Origin: JANMEX01 sp031423755
Lineage (GTDB): Bacteria; Pseudomonadota; Alphaproteobacteria; Rhizobiales; Rhizobiaceae
NCBI GenBank assembly: GCA_031423755.1
Contig: JANPGC010000309.1
Location: 1 to 11,437 of the forward strand
Direction of reading: 5' to 3'
Length of the DNA: 11,437 nucleotides
Made by a program: the position numbers and the translations under genes. Below, one piece after another: positions 1-6,575 of this stretch (within the stretch, counting starts at the first letter, position 1; each line of letters begins with the position of its first letter). Below the pieces are notes generated by a model that ran no database searches, was not told the origin of the DNA, and saw only the letters and a list, made by a program, of their open reading frames with translations.

Positions 1-1257
1 CGCAAGGATGCGAGCCATGATCTTCGGTTTCTTCTGCATGATGATAATTATTTTGCCAGCATGCGAGACATGTGGTCGGACTTTCGCAGCAAGCTTTCGA
101 CGCGGAAGAATATCAAACTTCTGAGTCTGCCGGAGTTGCGCGAAGAGGTTTTTGCCAATGCGCGCAGAAAGGAAAGCCAATACGATGTCATCGCCGTCAA
201 CATGCCGTGGCTTGGCGAAAGCGTGGTCAATAATGTTGCGCAGCCACTGACGGAATTTCTGAAAACCAGCAGCATCAATCCGCTCGATTTTCACCAGAAC
301 ATCTGGGCGACTGGCACGTGGAACAAGACCCAGTATGGCATTCCGATTTATTGCACGATCGAAGCGCTGTCAGTTCGGAAAGATTTGTTTGAGGATCACG
401 GACTGCATCACCCCACGACTTTCGAGAAGGTGGTGGAAACTGCAAGGGCTCTGCACAACCCCAAGCGTGGAATGCAAGGCGTCGTCTGGAATGCCGCAAA
501 AGGCATGCCGGTGGCGCATTCGTTCATGTTCTTCATGGGCTGTTGCGGCAGTCCGGTCATCGATATTCCAGTGTCGCGTCTTTATCTGGACTACAGCAAG
601 CTCAAAGGCGAGGCGATGCGGCCACGCATTTTGAGCGATTCGGGCCGTCACACGCTTGGATACATGCGCGAACTGCTATCAGTTTCGCCGCCCGACATCT
701 TGTCGATCGACTGGAACAAGGCGCTGAACTATTTCATGACCGGCCATGCTGCCATGATCTACTGCTGGACCATGCGCGCCGCGCGGTTCGAGTATGACAT
801 TCACTCCGTCGTCAAGCGCAAGGTCGCCTACTATCCGCATCCGCACGGGCCCGGTGGATCGAGCGTGTCGCCGATTGGTGGCTTTCTGTTGATGGTTCCT
901 GAATCACTTCCGCCCGAGCGCGCGCGCCTCGCCTTCGAGGCGATCTCGTGGATGGCTTCCCCGGCGGCGATGAAGGAGTATGTCAAGAACGGTTTTCCAG
1001 TGGCGCCACGCTTCAGCGTCAGCGCCGATCCTGAAGCTGCGGCAAGTACGCCTATTGTCAGTTTCGTGGACCGTCTCGCCAAGCAGAACAAGATACAGAA
1101 CTGGCAAAGGCCGCCAATTCCCGAGTACTACGCCATAGAGAAGGTTCTGGGGGAGGAGATTTTCGCAGCGCTCAATGGGGACTGTACTGACCAAGAAGCG
1201 CTGTCCAGATGCCAGAACCGGGTCGATGCGATCATGCGTGATGCGGGGTATTATTGA
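1..1257 (+). CDS. Family 1 extracellular solute-binding-protein fold, 5'-truncated by the window edge
   Basis: The frame is open from base 1, giving 418 visible codons. The ATG at 61 is internal, because the 20 codons before it already encode the first beta strand of the fold (LRFLLHDDNYF) followed by the usual helix. The protein reads as a bilobal ABC-type sugar-binding protein (SBP_bac_1/SBP_bac_8 type): early 'YDVIAVNMPWLGE' segment, 'YGIPIYCTIEALSVRKDLF' at about bases 331-390, a 'MTGHAAMIYCW' strand, and the late 'GGFLLMVPES' and 'SPAAMKEYV' segments. No matching CUT1 permease genes are in view and the next gene converges on it. The residues just before the first strand (RKDASHD) do not look like the end of a signal peptide, and the visible part has six cysteines, so it may be a cytoplasmic, regulator-linked binding domain rather than a secreted transporter subunit. 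That last point is inference, since the N-terminus is missing. The fold assignment is fairly sure; the role is not. Confidence 0.75.
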   Translation, partial: RKDASHDLRFLLHDDNYFASMRDMWSDFRSKLSTRKNIKLLSLPELREEVFANARRKESQYDVIAVNMPWLGESVVNNVAQPLTEFLKTSSINPLDFHQNIWATGTWNKTQYGIPIYCTIEALSVRKDLFEDHGLHHPTTFEKVVETARALHNPKRGMQGVVWNAAKGMPVAHSFMFFMGCCGSPVIDIPVSRLYLDYSKLKGEAMRPRILSDSGRHTLGYMRELLSVSPPDILSIDWNKALNYFMTGHAAMIYCWTMRAARFEYDIHSVVKRKVAYYPHPHGPGGSSVSPIGGFLLMVPESLPPERARLAFEAISWMASPAAMKEYVKNGFPVAPRFSVSADPEAAASTPIVSFVDRLAKQNKIQNWQRPPIPEYYAIEKVLGEEIFAALNGDCTDQEALSRCQNRVDAIMRDAGYY

Positions 1258-1298
1258 GGCTTCTAGCCCCGCCGATTGCGCTTTTCAGGAGCAAACCC

Positions 1299-1811
1299 TC
1301 AGTCTTTCGCAGACCATATACGATTGGTTGTTTCCGTTTCGTAGCCAAGTTTGCTGAAGCTCACAAACTCAAGTGACTGCCCCCAGGGTGCGTAGAAATA
1401 AATCCATGTGAGCCCGGCGAGCGGCCCTTCAGTGACGACATTCGGGCCATCGAGAAATTCGATACCCTTGGCTTTCAGCCGTTCAACGGTCGCGTGAGTG
1501 TCCTCTACTTCAATGGCGATGTGCGCGCCGCCGATTTCGGAGTTGCGCTTTGGCCGCGCGCCGCTGTCCTCGCCTGAATATTCAAACAGCTCAAGGCTGG
1601 TGCCGTCGCCGCAGCGCAGGAACACCAGATCCTTGATTTTCGTGTGGGCCGGCGTGCCGAGACGATGGGTCATGAAATATTCATCGACGTCGAACGGTCC
1701 GGTGGAAAACACCTTTACTGCATCAAACACCAACTCGAAGAAGGCAACGGCATCGTTGAGGTTCGGCACGGTGATGCCGATGTGGTGCATGCCAAGGACT
1801 TTGCTGGTCAT
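1299..1811 (-). CDS. VOC superfamily protein (glyoxalase/methylmalonyl-CoA epimerase fold)
   Basis: A 170-residue two-module vicinal-oxygen-chelate protein. Module 1 starts with 'MHHIGITV' (residues 8-15) and contains 'SLELFEY' (72-78); module 2 starts with 'GAHIAIEV' (95-102) and contains 'SLEFVSF' (146-152). The expected metal quartet is therefore H10, E74, H97 and E148, all present, which argues for an active metal enzyme. The frame extends to 1853, but the ATG at 1811 is chosen because GGGAGG (1817-1822) lies five bases upstream and the VOC fold begins just after this Met. It is the last gene of the minus-strand train, 95 bp beyond the ATPase-permease gene, so it may be co-transcribed or have its own promoter. 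Family members catalyse isomerisation, epimerisation, glutathione-dependent lyase or ring-cleavage reactions; sequence alone does not decide which. A role as epimerase or isomerase on a pathway intermediate is inferred from context. Confidence 0.88.
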   Translation of the reverse strand: MTSKVLGMHHIGITVPNLNDAVAFFELVFDAVKVFSTGPFDVDEYFMTHRLGTPAHTKIKDLVFLRCGDGTSLELFEYSGEDSGARPKRNSEIGGAHIAIEVEDTHATVERLKAKGIEFLDGPNVVTEGPLAGLTWIYFYAPWGQSLEFVSFSKLGYETETTNRIWSAKD

Positions 1812-1816
1812 TTGTG

Positions 1817-1822
1817 CCTCCC
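1817..1822 (-). promoter_or_regulatory. Ribosome binding site fixing the VOC gene start
   Basis: On the minus strand this reads GGGAGG, five bases before the ATG at 1811. It is the only good Shine-Dalgarno near the start and rules against the upstream in-frame ATG at 1853. Confidence 0.7.
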
Positions 1823-1906
1823 GTTTGAGTTCTGTTCCATTCTCATATTGCAAACGAGTTGTAGCGACTTTGACAGACGTTCTCCGCTGCCCTGTCCTTC
1901 ATCGCA

Positions 1907-4411
1907 TCAACCCGATGCCCGCTTTCGAACAGTCGAGTAAATAAGCGCGGAGATCACGATCAGAGCTCCCTGGAAAAAGTACTGGAATGTCTGCGACAGG
2001 CCGAGGAACGTGACGGCGTTCAAGACTTCTGTCAGCAACACGGCACCGAGCACGGTGCCGATAAATGTTCCCCGTCCGCCCTTCAGACTGGTGCCGCCCA
2101 ACACGACCGCCGTGATGCTGGAAAGGGTGTAGTTGATGCCCTGGCGCGGATCGCCCACGCCGATCTGGGTCATGAGCATGACAGCACCGACAGCAGTCAG
2201 GAGCGCGCAGGCGATGTAGCCATAGACAAATGTGCGATCAATCCGGATGCCCATCCGGCGGGCGGATTCTTCGTCGGAGCCGACAGCGCGGAGCTGCCAG
2301 CCTGCCCGTGTCTTGCGCAGGATGTATTCGCCCGCAATGGCTGCCGCCACCAGAACCAGAAAGGCCACCGGGAATGGGCCCCACTGCCAATTGATCCATT
2401 CTGTCACCGCGAAGCTGATATAACCGTCCGGGCTGTCGCGCAGCAGGAAACTCATTCCTTGCAAGCCGATATACATCGCAAGCGTCGCAGCAATGGCCGT
2501 GAAGTTGGCAAAACGTATGAGAAGGCCGTTGATGGAACCGACGATGAAGGCGCCGGCAAACATCAACAGGAAGCCCGCGAGCATCATGACGCCTGACTTG
2601 TCATCGTTGATGAAGAACGAGGCAACCACGACAAGGAATCCGGCCAGCGGCCCGACAGACAGATCAATGCCCCCCATCAGGAGTGCAATGGTCTGGCCCA
2701 GCGCAATAAAGCCGAGGGCCGTCGCCAGCATCAGAATGTTGTAGATGTTGAAGATCGACAGGAAGTTTTCGTTCTGGCTGTAGACGTAGAGCCCGAGCAG
2801 GATCGTGACGAGTGCCAGCGGCACAGCGGGCGCATTGTCGGATTGCAAAAAGTGCCGCCAGCCACTCTTGGCCGGGGCCTGCGATGCAATGCTCTCGCCG
2901 CCGTGTGTGCCTGCGCTGACCGCTGCGGAAACGATGTTTTCCTCGCTGACGTCATCCCCGGTCAGTGTGGCAACGACATGGCCACGCGACATCACGATGA
3001 CCTTGTCGCACAAACCTTCAAGTTCCAAGGCATCGGATGAGTTGACGATGACGGGCGTGCCCGAGAGGGAGACATCACGCAAAATGCGGTAGATTTCCGC
3101 GCGCGCGCCGACGTCGACACCTTGGGTGGGCTCGTCCGCAATTATGAAGCCGGGCTCCGACAGGAGCGCGCGCGACATTACCACTTTTTGCTGGTTGCCG
3201 CCGGAAAGCGAGAGAATGGGCGCTTCGAGACCGGGTGTCTTCACGGCAAGGGAACTGAACGTTGAGGTGACCTGCGCCAGTTCGGTCTTGCTGTTGACAA
3301 TGCCGTTGACGGCAAATTTTTCGAGCGCAGCGAACGAGGCATTTTCACGAACGGTCAGCCCGGTTGCAAGGCCCTCCGTATGGCGGTCGGATGGCATGAA
3401 GGCGGCCTTGCCGAGCAGTTCATTGGACGCGAGTGACTTTCCGCGCAGTGTGACAGCGCCGTCGGATACGTGCAGACCTGCGAGTGCACGCATCAACTCA
3501 CCTTGGCCATTGCCTGCTACACCCGCCACACCAATGATCTGCCCTTTCGGCACATCAAAGGTCACATTTTTAAAGCCCTTGCCGCTGAAGTCCGACACAG
3601 AAAAGCCGATGCCATTGCAAGCGTCTTTATACTTGGGCGGAAACGTCGAGCCCAGGGTCCGGCCGACAATCAAACCAAGAAGATCAGCGTCGCTGATCTC
3701 GCTCACCATCGCAGTTCCCCGGTACCGTCCATCGCGCAACACGGTGACGCGGTGGGCAATCTGGCGTAGTTCGGCCAGCCGGTGTGTGATGTAGATGACC
3801 GAGGTTCCGGACTTCACCACGTCCCGGATGCGGCCGAACAGCATGTCCGTCGCATCCTGATCAAGCGATGCGGTCGGTTCGTCAAGGATCAGCACTTTCG
3901 GCTTGATGGCCAGTGCCTTGGCAATTTCCAGAAGGTGCTTCTGCGCAACGGTCAGCATATCTGCCCGCATTGCCAACGGGACATTCAACCCCACTGCGTC
4001 GAGCATGGCCTGCGCAACTGTTTGCGCATCGCGGCCATCAAACAAATGAGCAGGCAGTGCCACGCGCAGATTTTCCAGGACAGAAAGATCATCCAGCACT
4101 GCAGGGTGCTGAAACGAAATGGCGATGCCGAGCGATTTGGCTTTTTCGGGCGACATGTCCCGGACGCGTTCGCCTTCGAACCATATCTCGCCGAGCGTCG
4201 GGTGAAGCGCACCCGAAATGATGTTCATTAGCGTGGATTTGCCAGCGCCGTTTTCGCCGAGAATTGCGTGAACTTCGCCCGGATAGAATTCGACGGTGAC
4301 CTCACGCAGCGCGAGGACACCGGAAAAGGATTTCGTGATATTGGACAGCCTGATTGTCGCGTCAGTCCTTGCTGATCTGTCCAAATTTGCGATTCCCAAT
4401 TCCGGCTTCAT
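1907..4411 (-). CDS. CUT2 sugar ABC importer: double ATPase fused to permease
   Basis: A single uninterrupted frame joins an RbsA-like tandem ATPase (residues ~18-500) to an RbsC-like permease (~525-835; numbering from the GTG at 4414). ATPase domain 1 has Walker A GENGAGKST (53-61), Q102, a diverged signature 'LTVAQKHLLEIAKAL' (154-168), Walker B VLILDEPTASLD (174-185) and the switch His H211. Domain 2 has a degenerate Walker A (GNGQGE, 301-306), a canonical signature LSGGNQQK (403-410) and Walker B 'IIADEPTQGVD'. This asymmetry is normal for RbsA/MglA proteins. The permease part carries the family motifs 'MGGIDLSVG' (580-588), 'VGSDEESARRMGI' (711-723; ATPase-contact loop) and 'LGGTSLKGGRG' (772-782), with about eight to ten hydrophobic segments. 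RbsA (about 500 aa) and RbsC (about 320 aa) are usually separate. The linker 500-525 has no Met, so the permease half is not separately started. The ATG at 4411 is preferred to the adjacent GTG at 4414, since GGA (4418-4420) is six bases from it. It works with the binding protein and permease just upstream. Confidence 0.92.
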   Translation of the reverse strand: MKPELGIANLDRSARTDATIRLSNITKSFSGVLALREVTVEFYPGEVHAILGENGAGKSTLMNIISGALHPTLGEIWFEGERVRDMSPEKAKSLGIAISFQHPAVLDDLSVLENLRVALPAHLFDGRDAQTVAQAMLDAVGLNVPLAMRADMLTVAQKHLLEIAKALAIKPKVLILDEPTASLDQDATDMLFGRIRDVVKSGTSVIYITHRLAELRQIAHRVTVLRDGRYRGTAMVSEISDADLLGLIVGRTLGSTFPPKYKDACNGIGFSVSDFSGKGFKNVTFDVPKGQIIGVAGVAGNGQGELMRALAGLHVSDGAVTLRGKSLASNELLGKAAFMPSDRHTEGLATGLTVRENASFAALEKFAVNGIVNSKTELAQVTSTFSSLAVKTPGLEAPILSLSGGNQQKVVMSRALLSEPGFIIADEPTQGVDVGARAEIYRILRDVSLSGTPVIVNSSDALELEGLCDKVIVMSRGHVVATLTGDDVSEENIVSAAVSAGTHGGESIASQAPAKSGWRHFLQSDNAPAVPLALVTILLGLYVYSQNENFLSIFNIYNILMLATALGFIALGQTIALLMGGIDLSVGPLAGFLVVVASFFINDDKSGVMMLAGFLLMFAGAFIVGSINGLLIRFANFTAIAATLAMYIGLQGMSFLLRDSPDGYISFAVTEWINWQWGPFPVAFLVLVAAAIAGEYILRKTRAGWQLRAVGSDEESARRMGIRIDRTFVYGYIACALLTAVGAVMLMTQIGVGDPRQGINYTLSSITAVVLGGTSLKGGRGTFIGTVLGAVLLTEVLNAVTFLGLSQTFQYFFQGALIVISALIYSTVRKRASG

Positions 4412-4440
4412 CACGTTTCCAAATCCGTTCCGCAGATTGA

Positions 4441-4468
4441 GCCCCGGGAGGTTTTCATCTCCCGGGGC
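4441..4468 (-). promoter_or_regulatory. Intercistronic hairpin after the binding-protein gene
   Basis: A perfect 10-bp inverted repeat, GCCCCGGGAG (4441-4450) and CTCCCGGGGC (4459-4468), with an 8-base loop. It lies 11 bp past the stop codon of the binding-protein gene and about 20 bp before the weak ribosome site of the ATPase-permease gene. On the minus strand no run of T follows, so it is a poor intrinsic terminator. By analogy with malE-malF-type operons it more likely protects the 3' end of the upstream message, or partly attenuates transcription, so that binding protein is made in excess over membrane components. Confidence 0.75.
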
Positions 4469-4479
4469 GTATTGGTTTG

Positions 4480-5541
4480 TTAGCCGCCGACGGCCTTTGC
4501 CTGCGCATCGTCCGGCAGTTCAGACGACAGGTAGATTGCGCCCGGCAGCTCCTTGCGGCACTGGACCGGGTTCGGGGTGCCTGATACTGAGTCTTCAAAC
4601 ACCGGAGCCTTGAAGATGTTTTCAGCAGGCGGCGTGCCACCGGTAACGGCAGCCACTGCATGCATCACTGCAAGGCGGACATTGTCGTTGCCGGTTGCCA
4701 CGGTGAACAGCTTGAAGTCCGGATTGTCTTTTTGAACATCCGTCCAGAAGCAGCCGAGCGAATTGCCGTCAGACGTCGCGAGCGCCGGAATGGACTTTCC
4801 GGACTTGTTGAACAGCGGAAGAGCGCCAACCAGCGAAGGGCCGAAGTCGGAAACGATGACGTCGATCTTCTCATTCTTGGCGATTTCGGCTGTCAGTACC
4901 TTCTGCGTCAGTGCCGGGTCCCAGTTGGTGACGGCGAAGGGTTCCGGGTTCACGAACACATATTCAGGTCCGAGTACTTCCTTCATGCCCTTGAGCTCAT
5001 CAAGGCCCTGGCTGTTGCCGGCTGGGCCGGACAGGAACAGCACGTTGCCGCCTTTCGGCAGAACGCCCTTGATCCAGTTGCCCCAGCTCTTGCCGTCCTC
5101 CACGAATGAGGAGCCAATAAACTTGGTGTAGTTTTCGCCTTCCTTGCCACCGACATCGACGCGATACGGCACGATAACCTTGCCGGACTTGTAGACCTGC
5201 GTGATGGCGGGAAGCATTGCGGGACCGGCATCGCCGAACACGACCAGTGCGTCAATGCCCTTGGCAGCCATCGACTTGATGTCCGATATGGACTTCTGCG
5301 TGTCGCCCTGCCCGTCGGCATATTCATACTTGGTGATGCTCGGGCAGAGTTCGGCAGTCTGCTTGCCGGATGCCGTCGTCACCTGCCGCCAGCTGTTGCC
5401 GCCGTAGCCATCGAGCAAGGCGAGCGATGCCTCTTTCGGGCCGCACCAGGACGGTGTTTCCGCTTGGGCGACGCTTGAGTAACCGAGTGCAAGCATCGCC
5501 GTTGTCGCCGCGAGCGCCAGCTTGGATTTGATTGAAGTCAT
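4480..5541 (-). CDS. Periplasmic sugar-binding protein of a CUT2 ABC importer
   Basis: A 353-residue protein with a clear Sec signal peptide: a basic start (MTSIKSK), a hydrophobic core (LALAATTAMLALG) and an AQA cleavage site after about residue 27. The mature part is a ribose/galactose-type type I binding fold (Peripla_BP_4), with 'GDTQKSISDIKSMAAKGIDALVVF' (79-102) as the typical helix-strand stretch after the first lobe, 'NVLFLSGPAGNSQGLDELKG' (166-185) opening the second lobe, and the 'VIVSDFGPSLVGAL' segment (228-241). Four cysteines (C33, C66, C264, C328) could form two disulfides in the periplasm. The start is supported by GGAGG (5549-5553) seven bases upstream. Its ATG overlaps the stop of the permease gene by four bases, suggesting translational coupling, and a stable hairpin follows its stop. 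It should deliver substrate to the permease pair encoded on either side. The ligand is unknown; family ligands are pentoses, hexoses, polyols, and autoinducer-2. Confidence 0.93.
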   Translation of the reverse strand: MTSIKSKLALAATTAMLALGYSSVAQAETPSWCGPKEASLALLDGYGGNSWRQVTTASGKQTAELCPSITKYEYADGQGDTQKSISDIKSMAAKGIDALVVFGDAGPAMLPAITQVYKSGKVIVPYRVDVGGKEGENYTKFIGSSFVEDGKSWGNWIKGVLPKGGNVLFLSGPAGNSQGLDELKGMKEVLGPEYVFVNPEPFAVTNWDPALTQKVLTAEIAKNEKIDVIVSDFGPSLVGALPLFNKSGKSIPALATSDGNSLGCFWTDVQKDNPDFKLFTVATGNDNVRLAVMHAVAAVTGGTPPAENIFKAPVFEDSVSGTPNPVQCRKELPGAIYLSSELPDDAQAKAVGG

Positions 5542-6563
5542 TGTGTTTCCTCCACTTTTGTTGCTTCAGTCCTATTGTTCTGGTTTACCGTCCACCGGAA
5601 CGAGTAGACCCCGATCCCAAAACCCAGAGCCAAGGCCTGGATAATGGTTTGCGCCGAGTAGGGCACTCCAACTGCGAGTGCGAACTGGCTCAATTGGTTA
5701 AGAAAAAATGCCGCGATAACGGTCGAGATCGGAAATCCGCGTCCGCCAAGCAGCGACGTGCCGCCGAGCACGACGACGGCGACTGACGGCAGCAACAGGG
5801 AGTCGCCCTGAAAAGCTGTGGGTTCGCGCGTGATACCTGCTATCAGGATGCCCGCCATGCAGTAGAGCAACTGGGCTGACACATAGGCCATCATCTGATG
5901 CAACTGGACGCGCAGTCCGGCAGCGCGTGCCGCCAACGGATTTGCACCAATTGCTTCGAAGCGCCGACCTACCACTGTCTTTTTCAGGACAAAGGAAACG
6001 ACCAGCATGGCGGCCAGCGCGAAGTAGACGGAATTGGGAAGCCCGAGCGTTTCGCCACCGGCGATGTTGGCAAGAAGGTTGGTGGTGATCGAGGGCACGC
6101 CGCCGGAAACGGCGAACACCATGCCGTAAAGCAGCGCATTGACGCCAATGGTGGCGATGATCGCGTTGAGTTTGAAAATGCTGACGAGGATGCCGTTCAG
6201 GAGGCCGGCGGCGAGCGCAAATCCGAGCGCCACCAGCACAGCCTGATAGAGAATGGCATCGTTCTGTTGTGGAAAGTGGGTCGAGACAACGACCGCAAGC
6301 GAGACTGCGCCGGGAAGCGACAAATCAAACCCGCCCTGCTGCACGACCAGCAACTGCCCAAGCCCGACGATGGCGATGATGGCCGCGAAAGGCAGGCTGC
6401 CCTGCAATGCGCCCCAAGACATGCTGGACGGCGCAAAGATCAGGCAGATCAGGATGAGGACCATTGTCGATCCAACAACCGTCACGAAACTTCTCGCCAT
6501 CGGCAACGCAAAGGCGTCGCGCAGGCTCGAAGATCCGGAAACGGGGTTGGCGGCCTGGTTCAT
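5538..6563 (-). CDS. RbsC-like permease of the CUT2 ABC importer
   Basis: A 341-residue integral membrane protein of the BPD_transp_2 family. It has a short polar N-terminus, then about eight to ten hydrophobic segments. Family motifs are visible: 'QGGFDLSLPGAVSLAVVV' (near 77-95, counting from the upstream ATG at 6569), the ATPase-contact loop 'RRFEAIGANPLAARAAGLR' (202-220) and 'VVLGGTSLLGGRG' (266-278). The end is polar and short. Two in-frame ATGs exist at 6569 and 6563; the second is chosen because GAGG (6572-6575) is eight bases from it but only two from the first. The stop overlaps the ATG of the binding-protein gene (ATGA). This would be the second, non-identical membrane half that pairs with the permease domain fused to the ATPase, giving a heterodimeric channel. 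The assignment is strong; the transported sugar is not known. Confidence 0.92.
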   Translation of the reverse strand: MNQAANPVSGSSSLRDAFALPMARSFVTVVGSTMVLILICLIFAPSSMSWGALQGSLPFAAIIAIVGLGQLLVVQQGGFDLSLPGAVSLAVVVSTHFPQQNDAILYQAVLVALGFALAAGLLNGILVSIFKLNAIIATIGVNALLYGMVFAVSGGVPSITTNLLANIAGGETLGLPNSVYFALAAMLVVSFVLKKTVVGRRFEAIGANPLAARAAGLRVQLHQMMAYVSAQLLYCMAGILIAGITREPTAFQGDSLLLPSVAVVVLGGTSLLGGRGFPISTVIAAFFLNQLSQFALAVGVPYSAQTIIQALALGFGIGVYSFRWTVNQNNRTEATKVEETQ

Positions 6564-6571
6564 CTTCATGG

Positions 6572-6575
6572 CCTC
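6572..6575 (-). promoter_or_regulatory. Ribosome binding site deciding the permease start
   Basis: GAGG on the minus strand overlaps the last bases of the stop codon of the preceding reductase gene. It is eight bases before the ATG at 6563 and only two before the ATG at 6569, so it favours the internal start and termination-linked re-initiation. Confidence 0.5.

Noticed and set aside
1258..1298. Possible bidirectional terminator between the convergent genes
   Set aside because: Only a 4-bp stem (GGCT/AGCC at 1258-1268) and a 3-bp stem next to a short T-run can be drawn; too weak to call.
1809..1853. Upstream start of the VOC gene at 1853
   Set aside because: The extra 14 residues are polar and outside the fold, and the strong GGGAGG site serves the ATG at 1811.
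1812..1906. Possible promoter or operator in the gap before the VOC gene
   Set aside because: No convincing -35/-10 pair and no clear palindrome were found by eye.
3800..4300. Diverged signature in the first ATPase domain and degenerate Walker A in the second, taken as possible decay
   Set aside because: This asymmetry is normal in RbsA/MglA-type tandem ATPases; Walker A of domain 1 and the signature of domain 2 are intact.
4441..4468. Intrinsic terminator ending the operon after the binding-protein gene
   Set aside because: No T-run follows the stem on the minus strand and the next gene is an essential importer part only 30 bp away, so full termination is unlikely.
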